The notes: generated from the letters alone by a model not told the origin. A stretch of 22,765 nt of DNA from an uncultured Lachnospiraceae bacterium (GCA_910586605.1 CAJUJR010000048.1:1-22765); one strand, 5' to 3'. Shown: positions 13,331 to 22,591, counted from the first letter of the stretch. Translations and numbers: made by a program.

Positions 13331-14590
13331 ATGGTACATAAAATATTTGGGTGGATTGGCGGTTACCTGAAAGTTAGGATTCAGGGAAAGAGGATTGAAC
13401 GTTTTGTAAATCTGTGCCGGAACAGGGGGATTGTTCTGTGGCAGCTTTGCTGGGACACAAACCAGGAGGTTTTATATTTCTGTATTTCCTTAAAAGATTT
13501 TTACCGCCTCCGTCCAATGGCAAGAAAATGCAAAGTGCACCCGATTGTTGTAAAAAGGTACGGGCTGCCCTTTTTAATAGGGCATATGAGAAGAAGAGCC
13601 AGTTTCTGCCTTGGCGTTGCCGGCTGTTTTGCGCTGGTTCTTTTTTTGTCCACAAGAATCTGGGGGATTTCCGTGGAGGGGCAGTCATACCATACAAAAG
13701 AAAGCATATTAAAATATTTGGATTCTATTGACATTTATGGAGGAATTGACGGCAGGACATTGGAATGCAGCCGTTTGGAAGAGCAAATACGCCAGCAGTA
13801 TAATGATATTGGCTGGGTTTCTGTAGAGAAAAAGGGAAGTAAAATCTATATCCGTATCCGGGAGGTGCTTTTGGTACAGAAAAAAAAAGAAAAAAAACCG
13901 GCGCACCTGATAGCGGAAGAAGATGGGAAGGTTGTTTCGATTGTGACTAGGAGCGGGACAGCAAAAGTGAAGTCGGGAGACAGGGTAAAAAAAGGAGATG
14001 TCCTTATCTCTGGGACAGTTGATATTTATGGGGATAATCAGGAGCTTGTGGAGACAAAATATGTCCATGCAGAGGGAACGGTAATCCTGTCTGTAAAAGA
14101 AAATTACCAAGATACCCTGGAAAAGCAGTATCAGAAAAAGGTATATACCGGGCGTACCAAAAAGATTTACGAATGGCAGCTTGGCGATAAGAAATTTTTT
14201 TGTTATAATCCATTAAATAATTTGGAAACTTTTGAAAAATATGATATAATCCGTGAAGGCGGACAGTTGTGTCCTCTTTTGTCATTACGTTTTCCGGTGG
14301 GCAGCTATGTAAAGACATTCCGTGAAATCAGGTACCAAGGGGCGGTTTATTCAGAAAAAGAAGCCCGCAGGATTTTAAAGGAGCGGTTGGAGTATTACCT
14401 CCTTCAGAAAAAAGAAGAAGGATACCGTTTAAAAAGAAAAGGGATAACGTTGGAAACAGGGGGAATGGCATATCAGTATCAAGGGAATCTTGTATTTTTG
14501 AAAGAACAGGAAAAATACAAAAAAATTTCTTCAAAAAATAGAAATGACAGGGAAAAAAGAACAGATGGCGATAATGGAAATAGTAATTGA
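13331..14590 (+). CDS. yqfD: Sporulation protein YqfD
   Basis: The 419-residue protein is YqfD, a conserved sporulation membrane protein needed for normal spore development in Bacillus (as part of the yqfCD pair). An N-terminal domain (about 1-88) has the family pattern FVNLCRNRGIVLWQL; a single membrane helix at about 91-111 is followed by a large domain opening with a POTRA-like segment (ISVEGQSYHTKESILKYL) and continuing with WVSVEKKGSKIYIRIRE and GTAKVKSGDRVKKGDVLISG. ATG 13331 is chosen because GAGGTG lies 4 nt upstream and it matches family N-termini; the in-frame ATG at 13277 overlaps yqfC. The end overlaps the start region of phoH. Confidence 0.92.
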   Translation: MVHKIFGWIGGYLKVRIQGKRIERFVNLCRNRGIVLWQLCWDTNQEVLYFCISLKDFYRLRPMARKCKVHPIVVKRYGLPFLIGHMRRRASFCLGVAGCFALVLFLSTRIWGISVEGQSYHTKESILKYLDSIDIYGGIDGRTLECSRLEEQIRQQYNDIGWVSVEKKGSKIYIRIREVLLVQKKKEKKPAHLIAEEDGKVVSIVTRSGTAKVKSGDRVKKGDVLISGTVDIYGDNQELVETKYVHAEGTVILSVKENYQDTLEKQYQKKVYTGRTKKIYEWQLGDKKFFCYNPLNNLETFEKYDIIREGGQLCPLLSLRFPVGSYVKTFREIRYQGAVYSEKEARRILKERLEYYLLQKKEEGYRLKRKGITLETGGMAYQYQGNLVFLKEQEKYKKISSKNRNDREKRTDGDNGNSN

Positions 14591-15623
14591 AATACCGGTA
14601 GAACATGAAAAAAATATTTTTGGGGGATTTGACGCCCATATTAAAAAAATTGAAAAAAGCCTGAATGTTACAATGGTAGCACGTGACGGCACATTAAAGC
14701 TGATTGGCGAGGCTGGCAATACAAAGCAGGCAGAAGGGATTTTGATGCAGCTTCTTGAACTTTCCAAAAGGGGCAATGAGATTACAGAGCAAAATGTGAA
14801 TTATGCGATTGGCCTGGCGCTGGATAATGAGAAGACAGATATGGCTTCGATTGATTCTGACATTTTATGTTATACAATCCAGGGAAAGCCAATTAAGCCA
14901 AAAACAGCAGGACAGAAAGAATATGTAGACTTAATCAGGAAAAAAATGATTGTTTTCGGCATCGGGCCTGCCGGTACCGGGAAGACCTATCTGGCAATGG
15001 CGATGGCGATTGAAGCTTTTAAACGGGATGAAGTAGGCAAGATTATTTTAACAAGGCCGGCAATCGAAGCCGGGGAAAAGCTCGGCTTTTTGCCGGGCGA
15101 TTTGCAGAGTAAAGTAGACCCTTACCTGCGCCCTTTGTATGACGCACTCTATCAGATTATGGGGGCGGAAAGTTACCAGCGTAATGTGGAAAAAGGCCTG
15201 ATAGAAGTTGCGCCTCTTGCCTATATGAGAGGCAGGACATTGGACAACTCTTTTATTATATTGGACGAGGCACAAAATACGACGCCGGCTCAGATGAAAA
15301 TGTTTTTGACGCGTATTGGGTTTGGCTCAAAAGTAATTGTTACAGGCGACTTGACGCAGAAGGATTTGCCGTTTGACAGCAAATCAGGGCTGGAACAGGC
15401 GCTGGAAGTGCTTGGGAAAGTAGAGGATATCGGGTTTTCTTATATGACAAACCGGGATGTTGTGCGCCATCCATTAGTACAGAAAATTGTGACGGCATAT
15501 GATGACTATGAAAAAAGACAGGAACGGAGGAACCAGGTTGCAGCATCAAAAAAGAATCAGGCGCAGGGGCAGCAACATTCCAATGAAGCAGCCCGCCAGG
15601 GCAGGCGCATGCGGGGGAACTGA
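14565..15623 (+). CDS. phoH: PhoH family ATPase
   Basis: The 352-residue protein is a PhoH-like P-loop ATPase. Its N-terminal KH-like segment includes IPVEHEKNIFGGFD; the ATPase domain has Walker A GPAGTGKTYLA (Lys140) and Walker B FIILDEAQN (Asp234-Glu235). PhoH proteins are tied to RNA metabolism and sit beside ybeY in many Firmicutes, as here. The start is not certain. Three in-frame ATGs occur (14544, 14565, 14574), all within the end of yqfD; 14565 has AGGGA 11 nt upstream, and 14574 agrees best with the usual family N-terminus. The C-terminal 35 or so residues are a Gln/Arg/Lys-rich low-complexity tail. Overlap with yqfD suggests translational coupling. Confidence 0.93.
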   Translation: MAIMEIVIEIPVEHEKNIFGGFDAHIKKIEKSLNVTMVARDGTLKLIGEAGNTKQAEGILMQLLELSKRGNEITEQNVNYAIGLALDNEKTDMASIDSDILCYTIQGKPIKPKTAGQKEYVDLIRKKMIVFGIGPAGTGKTYLAMAMAIEAFKRDEVGKIILTRPAIEAGEKLGFLPGDLQSKVDPYLRPLYDALYQIMGAESYQRNVEKGLIEVAPLAYMRGRTLDNSFIILDEAQNTTPAQMKMFLTRIGFGSKVIVTGDLTQKDLPFDSKSGLEQALEVLGKVEDIGFSYMTNRDVVRHPLVQKIVTAYDDYEKRQERRNQVAASKKNQAQGQQHSNEAARQGRRMRGN

Positions 15624-15639
15624 ATAGGAGGAAAATGCT

Positions 15640-16965
15640 TTGCAGACAAAGGATATCAGTATAATTGACAGAATTGGTATTATTTTCTTATATTCAGCTC
15701 CGGCAGCAAGCGTGGGGTTTTACTGCCTGCTGAACCATGAGACGGCAATTGATGCTTTTTCCAATATAGTGCTGGCGTTAATTCTGGCTGGCATCTATTT
15801 TACTTTTTTGCATGTGAACCAGGGATATTTTTATCAAAAGATATCACATAAGCTATTATATTTTATCAGTTTTTTCTTATCTTTTGTTTTTTTGGGGCTG
15901 GCGACAGGCCTCCCTGTTGGTCTGTTATGGCTGGCGGCAGTTGTCGTTGCGGCGCTGGATGGCGGCGTAGAACTGGCTGTTGCGACACATTTTGCCCTGA
16001 TGGTTCAGTATGCATCCTTGCTTTTGCCAAAAGATAATGGCTTTTACCGTTTTTCTGGCTGTATTTTATTTGGGATGGTTACTGCGCTTTTATTTTCCCT
16101 GTTAAAGGGATTGGATGCTATTTTTTACTTGGCGTTAATTCTTTTGGCTTGTGATGGGATTTTACAATTTGTAACATGCCGGTTTAATCTTTCTGTATTA
16201 CAAAAACATTGGCTTGAAGCTATGATAGAAGTAGGCAGCGTCCTTGCCCTTGTATTGTTTGGGGTATTTTATATTAAAAAGTGCGGGGCAAGGCAGTGGA
16301 AGCCTGAACATGGCTTTTTCCCGGGAAAAGAGGAGCAGGCGGAAGAATCTAAAGAAGAGATGCCAGAACCAACGCCCAAAGAACAGGAATTATTTATCGA
16401 AGAGGGGAAGCAGCCAGAACAAGAAAGCATAGAGGCAAAGCAACTGGAAATACTGGCATCTTCAGACTATGGGCTTATGTTGCGTTTAAAGGAATATTCG
16501 GAGGAGCTTTTCAGCCATTCACTGAAAATTGGCGAACTGTCCGGGCAGGCAGCTTTGGCAGTTGGAGGAGACGAGATGCTTGCAAGGGCAGGCGGCTTGT
16601 ATCATGAAATTGGCCGGATGGAAGATGGAAATGACTATATAGAGGCCGGGATCCGGATTGGGCGGGAATATGGTTTTCCGGAAAACTTGCTGGCAGTGAT
16701 GCGGCAGCATAGTACAGGGTTTGAACTTCCAAAAAGTATGGAAGCGGCTATTGTCATGTTAAGTGATTGTATTGTTTCAACCAGCGAATACCTTGTGAAA
16801 AATGGAAGAAGGGAGTTGCTTTCTGATGAGCAGCTTGTAAATAGTATTTTTCAGAACCGGCTGGAAAAGGGAAACCTAAAGTACGCAGGGATGACGACAG
16901 AACAGATACAGGATTTGCTGGAATTTTATATTGGGAATGCTTTTGTGCATACAGCACAGAAATGA
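15640..16965 (+). CDS. Short 7TM-HD membrane protein at the PgpH position (degenerate HD site)
   Basis: This 441-residue protein has about seven hydrophobic segments (residues 12-220), a charged Glu/Pro-rich linker (about 230-275) and a C-terminal HD domain. Position between phoH and ybeY, and motifs LARAGGLYHEIGRM and MLSDCIVS, mark it as a relative of PgpH/YqfF, the c-di-AMP phosphodiesterase. PgpH is near 700 residues with a large extracellular domain, which is absent here. The HD site is altered: His293, His322, His357 and Asp376 are kept, but the HD aspartate is Glu323, the loop carrying the next metal His is deleted, and the His-His pair has become His357-Ser358. Hydrolysis of c-di-AMP is therefore doubtful; a sensor or scaffold role is an inference. 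Start TTG 15640, 8 nt after AGGAGG. Confidence 0.75.
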   Translation: MQTKDISIIDRIGIIFLYSAPAASVGFYCLLNHETAIDAFSNIVLALILAGIYFTFLHVNQGYFYQKISHKLLYFISFFLSFVFLGLATGLPVGLLWLAAVVVAALDGGVELAVATHFALMVQYASLLLPKDNGFYRFSGCILFGMVTALLFSLLKGLDAIFYLALILLACDGILQFVTCRFNLSVLQKHWLEAMIEVGSVLALVLFGVFYIKKCGARQWKPEHGFFPGKEEQAEESKEEMPEPTPKEQELFIEEGKQPEQESIEAKQLEILASSDYGLMLRLKEYSEELFSHSLKIGELSGQAALAVGGDEMLARAGGLYHEIGRMEDGNDYIEAGIRIGREYGFPENLLAVMRQHSTGFELPKSMEAAIVMLSDCIVSTSEYLVKNGRRELLSDEQLVNSIFQNRLEKGNLKYAGMTTEQIQDLLEFYIGNAFVHTAQK

Positions 16966-16972
16966 GGGAACT

Positions 16973-17479
16973 ATGGCAGTATTGGTGGAAAAAGAAATAG
17001 AAGATGAGCTTGGGTTTGATTATGAGGAACTGTTAGGGGAAGTAGCAAAAGAGGCAGTAAGAAGTGAAGGCTGCCCATATCCTTGTGAAATTAACCTGAC
17101 GTTAACAGATAATGAAGGAATCCGTACGCTAAACCAAGAGTATAGGGGATTAGATGTTCCGACAGACGTTTTGTCTTTTCCTATGGTTGATTTTGAAGAG
17201 CCAGGGGATTTCTCCCATCTGGAGGAACCTTTGAAGAAAAATATGTATTTCAACCTGGATACAGGGGAATTATTGCTTGGCGATATTGCTATATCTGTGG
17301 AACGCGCCAGGGAGCAGTCAGAAGAATATGGGCATTCACTGGAGCGGGAAATTGCATTTTTAATGGCGCACAGCGTCCTCCACTTGATGGGATATGACCA
17401 TATGGAAGAGGAGGAACGCGAACGCATGGAAGAAAAACAGGAGCAGATTTTACAGCGGCTGGGTATTACAAGGGATTAA
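16973..17479 (+). CDS. ybeY: Endoribonuclease YbeY (rRNA maturation factor)
   Basis: The 168-residue protein is YbeY, a zinc-dependent endoribonuclease involved in 16S rRNA 3'-end maturation and ribosome quality control. The metal site H-x3-H-x5-H is intact as His133, His137 and His143 in AHSVLHLMGYDH, and the family segments RGLDVPTDVLSFPM and LLGDIAISVERA are present. ATG 16973 is chosen over an in-frame ATG at 16931 because AGGGA (16965-16969) lies just upstream and the upstream start would overlap the HD gene. The ribosome binding site overlaps the end of the HD gene, so translation is probably coupled. Confidence 0.96.
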   Translation: MAVLVEKEIEDELGFDYEELLGEVAKEAVRSEGCPYPCEINLTLTDNEGIRTLNQEYRGLDVPTDVLSFPMVDFEEPGDFSHLEEPLKKNMYFNLDTGELLLGDIAISVERAREQSEEYGHSLEREIAFLMAHSVLHLMGYDHMEEEERERMEEKQEQILQRLGITRD

Positions 17480-17509
17480 ACTTTGATGTGAGAATGGAGT
17501 GTAGCTTAA

Positions 17510-19159
17510 ATGGAGGCTTCGGGAAGAAAAAAAACAAATGATTTTATAAAACAGGGCAGCGTCCTCGCAGCGGCATCCATCCTGGTACGGATTATAGGGC
17601 TGATTTACCGGATTCCGATGAATAATATTATTGGGGATGAGGGAAATGGCATCTATTCGGCTGCCTTTGAGATTTATAATATCCTGCTGATTATTTCTTC
17701 ATATGGCATGCCGATGGCAGTATCAAAGATGGTTTCAACAAAATGCGCCCAGAAAAGGTATCGGAATGCCTATTATATTTTTCGGTGTTCCATGCTGTTT
17801 TCTATCATTACTGGCGGGGCTGCTGCACTGTTTGTCTATTTTGGCGCGGACATGCTGGAAAAGCGTTTTTTTTCAAAATACCAAGGAATTGCAATCCCAC
17901 TCCGCATCTTAGCGCCTACTATTTTGATTGTAGCAGTTATGGGGGTGTTCAGGGGATTGTACCAGGGGCGGAGAACCATGATGCCGACGGCTTTTTCGCA
18001 GGTTCTTGAGCAGGTAGTCAATGCAATTGTCAGTGTTGCGGCGGCATATATGCTGATGCGCAGCCATAGTGCGTCCCCAAAGATTTCTGCATGGGGGGCT
18101 GCCGGCGGGACACTGGGGACGTTTTTTGGGGCGGCCGCGGCATTTGTTGTTTTGTTTGTCATCTATCTTTTGTACCGTCCGACGATGCGGAGGCAGATAA
18201 AACGGGACAGGCTGTCTTCTAGGGAAAATATGGCGATGACCTATAGGCTGATTTTCAGTACGGTGATTCCGATTATTTTAAGCCAGACGGTTTACCAGTT
18301 AAGTGGGATAATTGACGTTACCTTGTTTAATGCGTTGATGGATGGGAAAGGGCATTCTGGCACGACAGTCAGTACACAGCTTGGCATTTACAGTACAAAA
18401 TACCGTACTTTGACAAATGTGCCGATTGCGATTTCAACTGCAATGGCGTCGTCTATGGTTCCGGGGCTGGTGTCATCCTATATGCGGCAGAATTTAAAGG
18501 AAGTAAGGTCGAAAATTTCCGTTGTCATTAAGTTTAATATGATGATTGCTTTTCCTTCGGCAATGGGGCTTGCTGTGCTTGCAGAACCGATTATCCGCCT
18601 TCTTTTCCGGAATTCCGACTATCGGACAGGCGCGACAATGCTGATGACAGGTTCGCTTTGCGTGGTATTTTATGCATTGTCAACTGTTACAAATGGGGTG
18701 TTGCAAAGCATTGACAAAATGAACCATCCTGTATACCACTCATTAATTTCCCTGGTGATCCATATTATTTTAGTAGCGCTTCTGCTGAAATTTACAAATC
18801 TTGGGGCATATGCCTTGGTAATTGGAAATGTGACCTATCCATTGCTTGTATGTATCCTGAATGGCCGCTCTGTTAGTAAAAGCCTGGGATATCGGCAGGA
18901 AATTACAAAAACTTTCTGCATACCGCTGTTAGCATCTTTTTTTATGGGGATTGTGACATTTGCAGTATACCAGGGGCTGTTTATGCTGACCCACCGTATT
19001 TATGTTGCAATTATCCCGGCGATTCTGATGGCAGTAGCTATTTATTTTGTATTGGTTTTAAAACTTGGCGGATTAAGCCGCACAGAATTGTATGAATTCC
19101 CAATGGGGCGGCGGATGTCTGTTTTGGCAGACCGGCTAAAGCTTCTTAGGGATTCATGA
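17510..19159 (+). CDS. MOP-superfamily flippase (MurJ/YtgP/SpoVB-like)
   Basis: The 549-residue polytopic membrane protein, about 14 hydrophobic segments, belongs to the MOP exporter superfamily (polysaccharide/lipid II flippases). The N-terminal IKQGSVLAAASILVRIIGLIYRIPMNNIIGDEGNGIYSAA pattern matches the YtgP/SpoVB branch; YtgP is the Bacillus MurJ, of nearly the same length, which flips lipid II across the membrane, while SpoVB is its sporulation paralogue. Sequence alone does not separate the two, although the context downstream of yqfCD makes either plausible. The start is ATG 17510 with GGAG 10 nt upstream. It takes the place where dgkA/era follow ybeY in many Firmicutes. Confidence 0.85.
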   Translation: MEASGRKKTNDFIKQGSVLAAASILVRIIGLIYRIPMNNIIGDEGNGIYSAAFEIYNILLIISSYGMPMAVSKMVSTKCAQKRYRNAYYIFRCSMLFSIITGGAAALFVYFGADMLEKRFFSKYQGIAIPLRILAPTILIVAVMGVFRGLYQGRRTMMPTAFSQVLEQVVNAIVSVAAAYMLMRSHSASPKISAWGAAGGTLGTFFGAAAAFVVLFVIYLLYRPTMRRQIKRDRLSSRENMAMTYRLIFSTVIPIILSQTVYQLSGIIDVTLFNALMDGKGHSGTTVSTQLGIYSTKYRTLTNVPIAISTAMASSMVPGLVSSYMRQNLKEVRSKISVVIKFNMMIAFPSAMGLAVLAEPIIRLLFRNSDYRTGATMLMTGSLCVVFYALSTVTNGVLQSIDKMNHPVYHSLISLVIHIILVALLLKFTNLGAYALVIGNVTYPLLVCILNGRSVSKSLGYRQEITKTFCIPLLASFFMGIVTFAVYQGLFMLTHRIYVAIIPAILMAVAIYFVLVLKLGGLSRTELYEFPMGRRMSVLADRLKLLRDS

Positions 19160-19181
19160 AAAAATCAGGAGGGGACGTTCA

Positions 19182-22100
19182 ATGCAGAAAATTACGCGTG
19201 AGGCCATACGGCAGATGGCATCCTCAGAAACCGTATATTACAGGGGAATGCGTTATTATGCCGCACACGCTGTAACAAAGGTGACATGGAATGATACAAA
19301 TAAACAGTACCGTTCTGTAGTAAAAGGGAGCAACCGATATCTTGTAATGATTCAGCCGGGGGAGGAAGAAATCATTTATACTTGTAACTGCCCGGCGTCT
19401 GTAAAATATCCTGGCGCATGTAAGCATGTTGTTGCAACTCTTCTTTTTATAGCAGATTACCAGCAGCGGCAGGAAATCAATGAAAGCCAAATGGCAGAGG
19501 ATCAGACGGCATACCAGATTGTAGAATATTTTAGGAAGAGGGAGTACCGTCAGTTAACCCCTCAGTATTACCATGTCCATCTGCAGATAACGATCCCTGA
19601 ATTTTTCAAAGACAATTCTATAAAAGCTTATTTAAGCATTTCTGCAGGCTGTACAAAAATGTATAAAGTTCCAAATACAAAAAAGTTTATTGAAGATTGT
19701 TATCAGGAACGTACCATACGCCTTGGAAAGGAATTTTGTTTTATTCCGGGGGAATGTGCATTTGATGTGCAGTCAGTCCCGGTAATTGAATATCTAACAG
19801 AAATTTACGAAATACAGGAGACACTGGGAAAAACATATTATTCTGATTTATTTAACCGCCAGGAACTTGTGCTGTCCCAAAGGATGCTTGCTAAAATGCT
19901 CCAGATTATTGCAGGGACAGACTGCAGCCTTTCCCTGTATGGAAAACCATTTACAGAAACAACTGTTGTAGCAGGCAACCCAGAAGCAGCGTTAAAGATG
20001 GAAATGGAAAATGACAGGATTCTTCTGCATAATGGCAGTGAAAATAAACTGATATCCCTTTGTAAGGATGGAAGCATCCTGTTTTACAATAACTGCCTGT
20101 ACCTTCCAGAAAAAGAATTTATCTGCAATATCCTGCCATTTTACTCTTCCCTTTTTTTGGGGGAAGAAAAGGCATTGGAATTCCGCGGTGAAAATAAAAG
20201 TGATTTTATAGAAAAAGTGCTTCCTGTCATTAAGAAATCAATCCATGTGTCTGTCCCAATAGAATTAAAAGAAAGCTATATTGTAGAGCCTTTGGTTCCA
20301 AAGCTTTACCTGGACATTGCATATTCTAAGACAAAATGTTATATCAGCGCATCCATTCAGTTTGTCTATGGAAACTATTGCGTGAATCCATTATATTCTT
20401 TTAACTCTGGCAAATATATCCTTGTCCGTGACAAGGAAGAGGAGGGACGGCTGACAAGGATTTTATATAATTTAAATTTTAAAGTATCAAAGGATTGTTT
20501 CCTTCTGAAAAAGGAGGAAGATATTTTTAACTTGCTTACAGAAAATATGGGGCTTTTGACAGATAATTTTGAAGTTTTTTATTCAAAAGCATATAAATCT
20601 GCATCACTGCAAAAAACAGGCATCCTTTCTGGCAAAATACGCCTGGGCAGCGGTATTGACTTTCTGGAAATGGATTTGGATTATTCACAAGTCCCAAAAG
20701 AAGAACTGGAGGAATTTTTTAAGGCAATCCGTTTGAAAAAAAGGTATTACCGTTTAAAAAATGGGGCGTTTGTAGATTTACAAGAACAAAATGGACAGCT
20801 CCATGCATTGTCCTGGATTGTTGAAAATGGGCAGCCAGAAGAGAATGGGAAAATCTATCTTCCTAAAACGGCAGCCCTTTTTCTGGAAGATATGCTGCCA
20901 AAAGGAAACCGGATCCAGAAAGAAGAAGCTTACCAGAAGCTAGTGGAGCAAATCCATGCGCCAGACAAGGCAAAGTGGGAAGTTCCAAAAGTGGTGCAGG
21001 CAAAGCTGCGCCCTTACCAGAAGTTGGGCTACCAATGGCTGAAAACCCTTGCCTATTATGGGATGGGAGGGATTTTGGCAGATGATATGGGGCTTGGGAA
21101 GACTTTACAGGCAATTGTCTATATCTGTTCTAGCCGGGGGGAAAAAACACTGATTGTCTGTCCGACTTCCCTTGCGTATAACTGGCAGGAGGAATTTGAA
21201 AAATTTGCGCCGTCTGTCCATACCAGGATAATTTCAGGGACGCCGGAGGAACGTTGTGTGGCGATTAAATCTTCTGATGCAGAAGATGTGCTGATTACGA
21301 CTTATCCATTGATTCGGAAGGATATAGGATATTACCAGGATATTATATTTGACCATTTTTTTATTGATGAAGCCCAGTTTATAAAAAACCCTGGTTCCCT
21401 AAGTGCAAAGGCAGTGAAGGCAGTAAAGGCAAAGCACCGTTTTGCACTGACTGGTACTCCTGTTGAAAATGCACTTTCTGAGCTGTGGTCTGTGTTTGAT
21501 TTTATTATGCCTGGATTTTTCCCGCGTTATAGCAAATTTAGCGATCTCTATGAAAAACCGATTATGCGTGGTGAAGATGAAACGGCAATACAGGAACTGA
21601 AACTTAGAATTCATCCATTTATCCTGCGGCGGATGAAAAAGCAGGTTTTAAAGGAGCTTCCTGATAAGACAGAAAGTATGAGGATGGCAGAAATGACAAA
21701 GAAGCAGGAAAAGATTTATTTGTCCTATCTGTCCAGAATCCGGGAAGAGATAAAAAATAATGGGGAGCTTAAGGCAGGGGGAGGAAGGATACAGATACTT
21801 TCTGCCCTTACAAGGCTTCGGCAAATTTGCTGCCATCCGGGGACGTTTATAGAAAATTATACAGGAGGTAGCGGCAAGCTGGATTTGCTGATGGAACAGC
21901 TTCCAGATATTTTAGATGGAGGGCATAGCGTAATTATTTTTTCACAGTTTACTACCATGCTTACCATTATTGCCGAGAAGCTGGAGGAAACAGGCATAGC
22001 GTATTATTATCTGGCAGGTTCTACAAAAGCTGCCGACCGGAAACGCTATGTCAAAGAGTTTAATGAAGGCAGGGCGAAAGTTTTTTTAATTTCTTTAAAG

Positions 22101-22379
22101 GCAGGAGGAACAGGCCTGAACCTCGTTGGGGCCGATACAGTCATCCATTTTGACCCATGGTGGAATCCGGCAGTCGAAGAACAGGCAACAGACCGTGCTT
22201 ACCGCATAGGGCAGGATAAACAGGTGCATGTTATGAAATATGTGATGAAGGGGTCGATTGAGGAAAAAATTTATCAGCTTCAGCGGCGGAAAAAGGAACT
22301 TTCTGAGAGCGTAATTGATTCTGGGGAGGTATTTATTAACCAGTTGTCAGAAGAAGAACTTTTGGAACTGTTTCAGTAA
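19182..22379 (+). CDS. SWIM zinc-finger SNF2-family DEAD/DEAH helicase
   Basis: The 1065-residue protein is a bacterial SNF2 ATPase. An N-terminal SWIM zinc finger has Cys68-x-Cys70 and Cys80-x-His82; a long middle region (about 90-600) resembles the bacterial SNF2-associated domain; the C-terminal motor has GLGKT with Lys640, DEAQ at 729-732, and KAGGTGLNLVGAD with the final DRAYRIGQ at 1004-1011. All motor motifs look intact, so it should be an ATP-driven double-strand DNA translocase, perhaps displacing proteins or RNA polymerase as RapA does. That role is inference; bacterial SWIM-SNF2 proteins are poorly characterised. The ATG at 19182 lies 7 nt after AGGAGGGG. It ends the yqfC-led gene run and is followed by a terminator. 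Confidence 0.93.
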   Translation: MQKITREAIRQMASSETVYYRGMRYYAAHAVTKVTWNDTNKQYRSVVKGSNRYLVMIQPGEEEIIYTCNCPASVKYPGACKHVVATLLFIADYQQRQEINESQMAEDQTAYQIVEYFRKREYRQLTPQYYHVHLQITIPEFFKDNSIKAYLSISAGCTKMYKVPNTKKFIEDCYQERTIRLGKEFCFIPGECAFDVQSVPVIEYLTEIYEIQETLGKTYYSDLFNRQELVLSQRMLAKMLQIIAGTDCSLSLYGKPFTETTVVAGNPEAALKMEMENDRILLHNGSENKLISLCKDGSILFYNNCLYLPEKEFICNILPFYSSLFLGEEKALEFRGENKSDFIEKVLPVIKKSIHVSVPIELKESYIVEPLVPKLYLDIAYSKTKCYISASIQFVYGNYCVNPLYSFNSGKYILVRDKEEEGRLTRILYNLNFKVSKDCFLLKKEEDIFNLLTENMGLLTDNFEVFYSKAYKSASLQKTGILSGKIRLGSGIDFLEMDLDYSQVPKEELEEFFKAIRLKKRYYRLKNGAFVDLQEQNGQLHALSWIVENGQPEENGKIYLPKTAALFLEDMLPKGNRIQKEEAYQKLVEQIHAPDKAKWEVPKVVQAKLRPYQKLGYQWLKTLAYYGMGGILADDMGLGKTLQAIVYICSSRGEKTLIVCPTSLAYNWQEEFEKFAPSVHTRIISGTPEERCVAIKSSDAEDVLITTYPLIRKDIGYYQDIIFDHFFIDEAQFIKNPGSLSAKAVKAVKAKHRFALTGTPVENALSELWSVFDFIMPGFFPRYSKFSDLYEKPIMRGEDETAIQELKLRIHPFILRRMKKQVLKELPDKTESMRMAEMTKKQEKIYLSYLSRIREEIKNNGELKAGGGRIQILSALTRLRQICCHPGTFIENYTGGSGKLDLLMEQLPDILDGGHSVIIFSQFTTMLTIIAEKLEETGIAYYYLAGSTKAADRKRYVKEFNEGRAKVFLISLKAGGTGLNLVGADTVIHFDPWWNPAVEEQATDRAYRIGQDKQVHVMKYVMKGSIEEKIYQLQRRKKELSESVIDSGEVFINQLSEEELLELFQ

Positions 22380-22404
22380 CATCCCAGAAAAATAGAAAGA
22401 CATG

Positions 22405-22444
22405 AAAAGGTGTATGATAAAGTGGAATATCATGCACCTTTTTT
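22405..22444 (+). terminator. Intrinsic terminator after the SNF2 gene
   Basis: A 15-bp stem pairs 22405-22419 with 22428-22442 (one G-T pair) around an 8-nt loop, and its 3' arm runs into six T at 22439-22444. It closes the yqfC-to-SNF2 gene run. Confidence 0.88.
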
Positions 22445-22528
22445 AATGAAAAAAGCCCTGAAGAAACCAAAAGTGAAGAGATTTTTTATACCAGAATGGA
22501 AAATCAGGGTAATAATAAGCTATAAAAA

Positions 22529-22537
22529 TGGGATAAT
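22529..22537 (+). promoter_or_regulatory. Candidate extended -10 promoter of the recombinase gene
   Basis: TGGGATAAT forms an extended -10 (TGn plus GATAAT, 5 of 6). No convincing -35 is seen. The start would be near 22544, just before the palindrome at 22554-22570. Confidence 0.3.
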
Positions 22538-22553
22538 GTAAGTATGATGCTTG

Positions 22554-22570
22554 CTTTCTGTGACAGAAAG
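22554..22570. promoter_or_regulatory. 17-bp palindrome upstream of the recombinase gene
   Basis: CTTTCTGT and ACAGAAAG form perfect 8-bp arms around a single G. It lies between the candidate promoter and the ribosome binding site, where an operator for autoregulation would be expected; an mRNA hairpin is less likely given the tiny loop. Confidence 0.4.
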
Positions 22571-22591
22571 TTAAAAAGAGAAAGGATGGAT

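Noticed and set aside
19182..22379. SNF2 helicase as part of a phage-defence system
   Set aside because: No methylase, nuclease, phospholipase-D or DUF1998-type partner is next to it. Neighbours are housekeeping and sporulation genes, and the SWIM-SNF2 form is common on ordinary chromosomes.
22446..22541. 31-codon Lys-rich open frame just after the SNF2 terminator
   Set aside because: It begins right after the terminator T-run with no ribosome binding site, and it covers the candidate recombinase promoter. Basic composition is expected from A-rich DNA.
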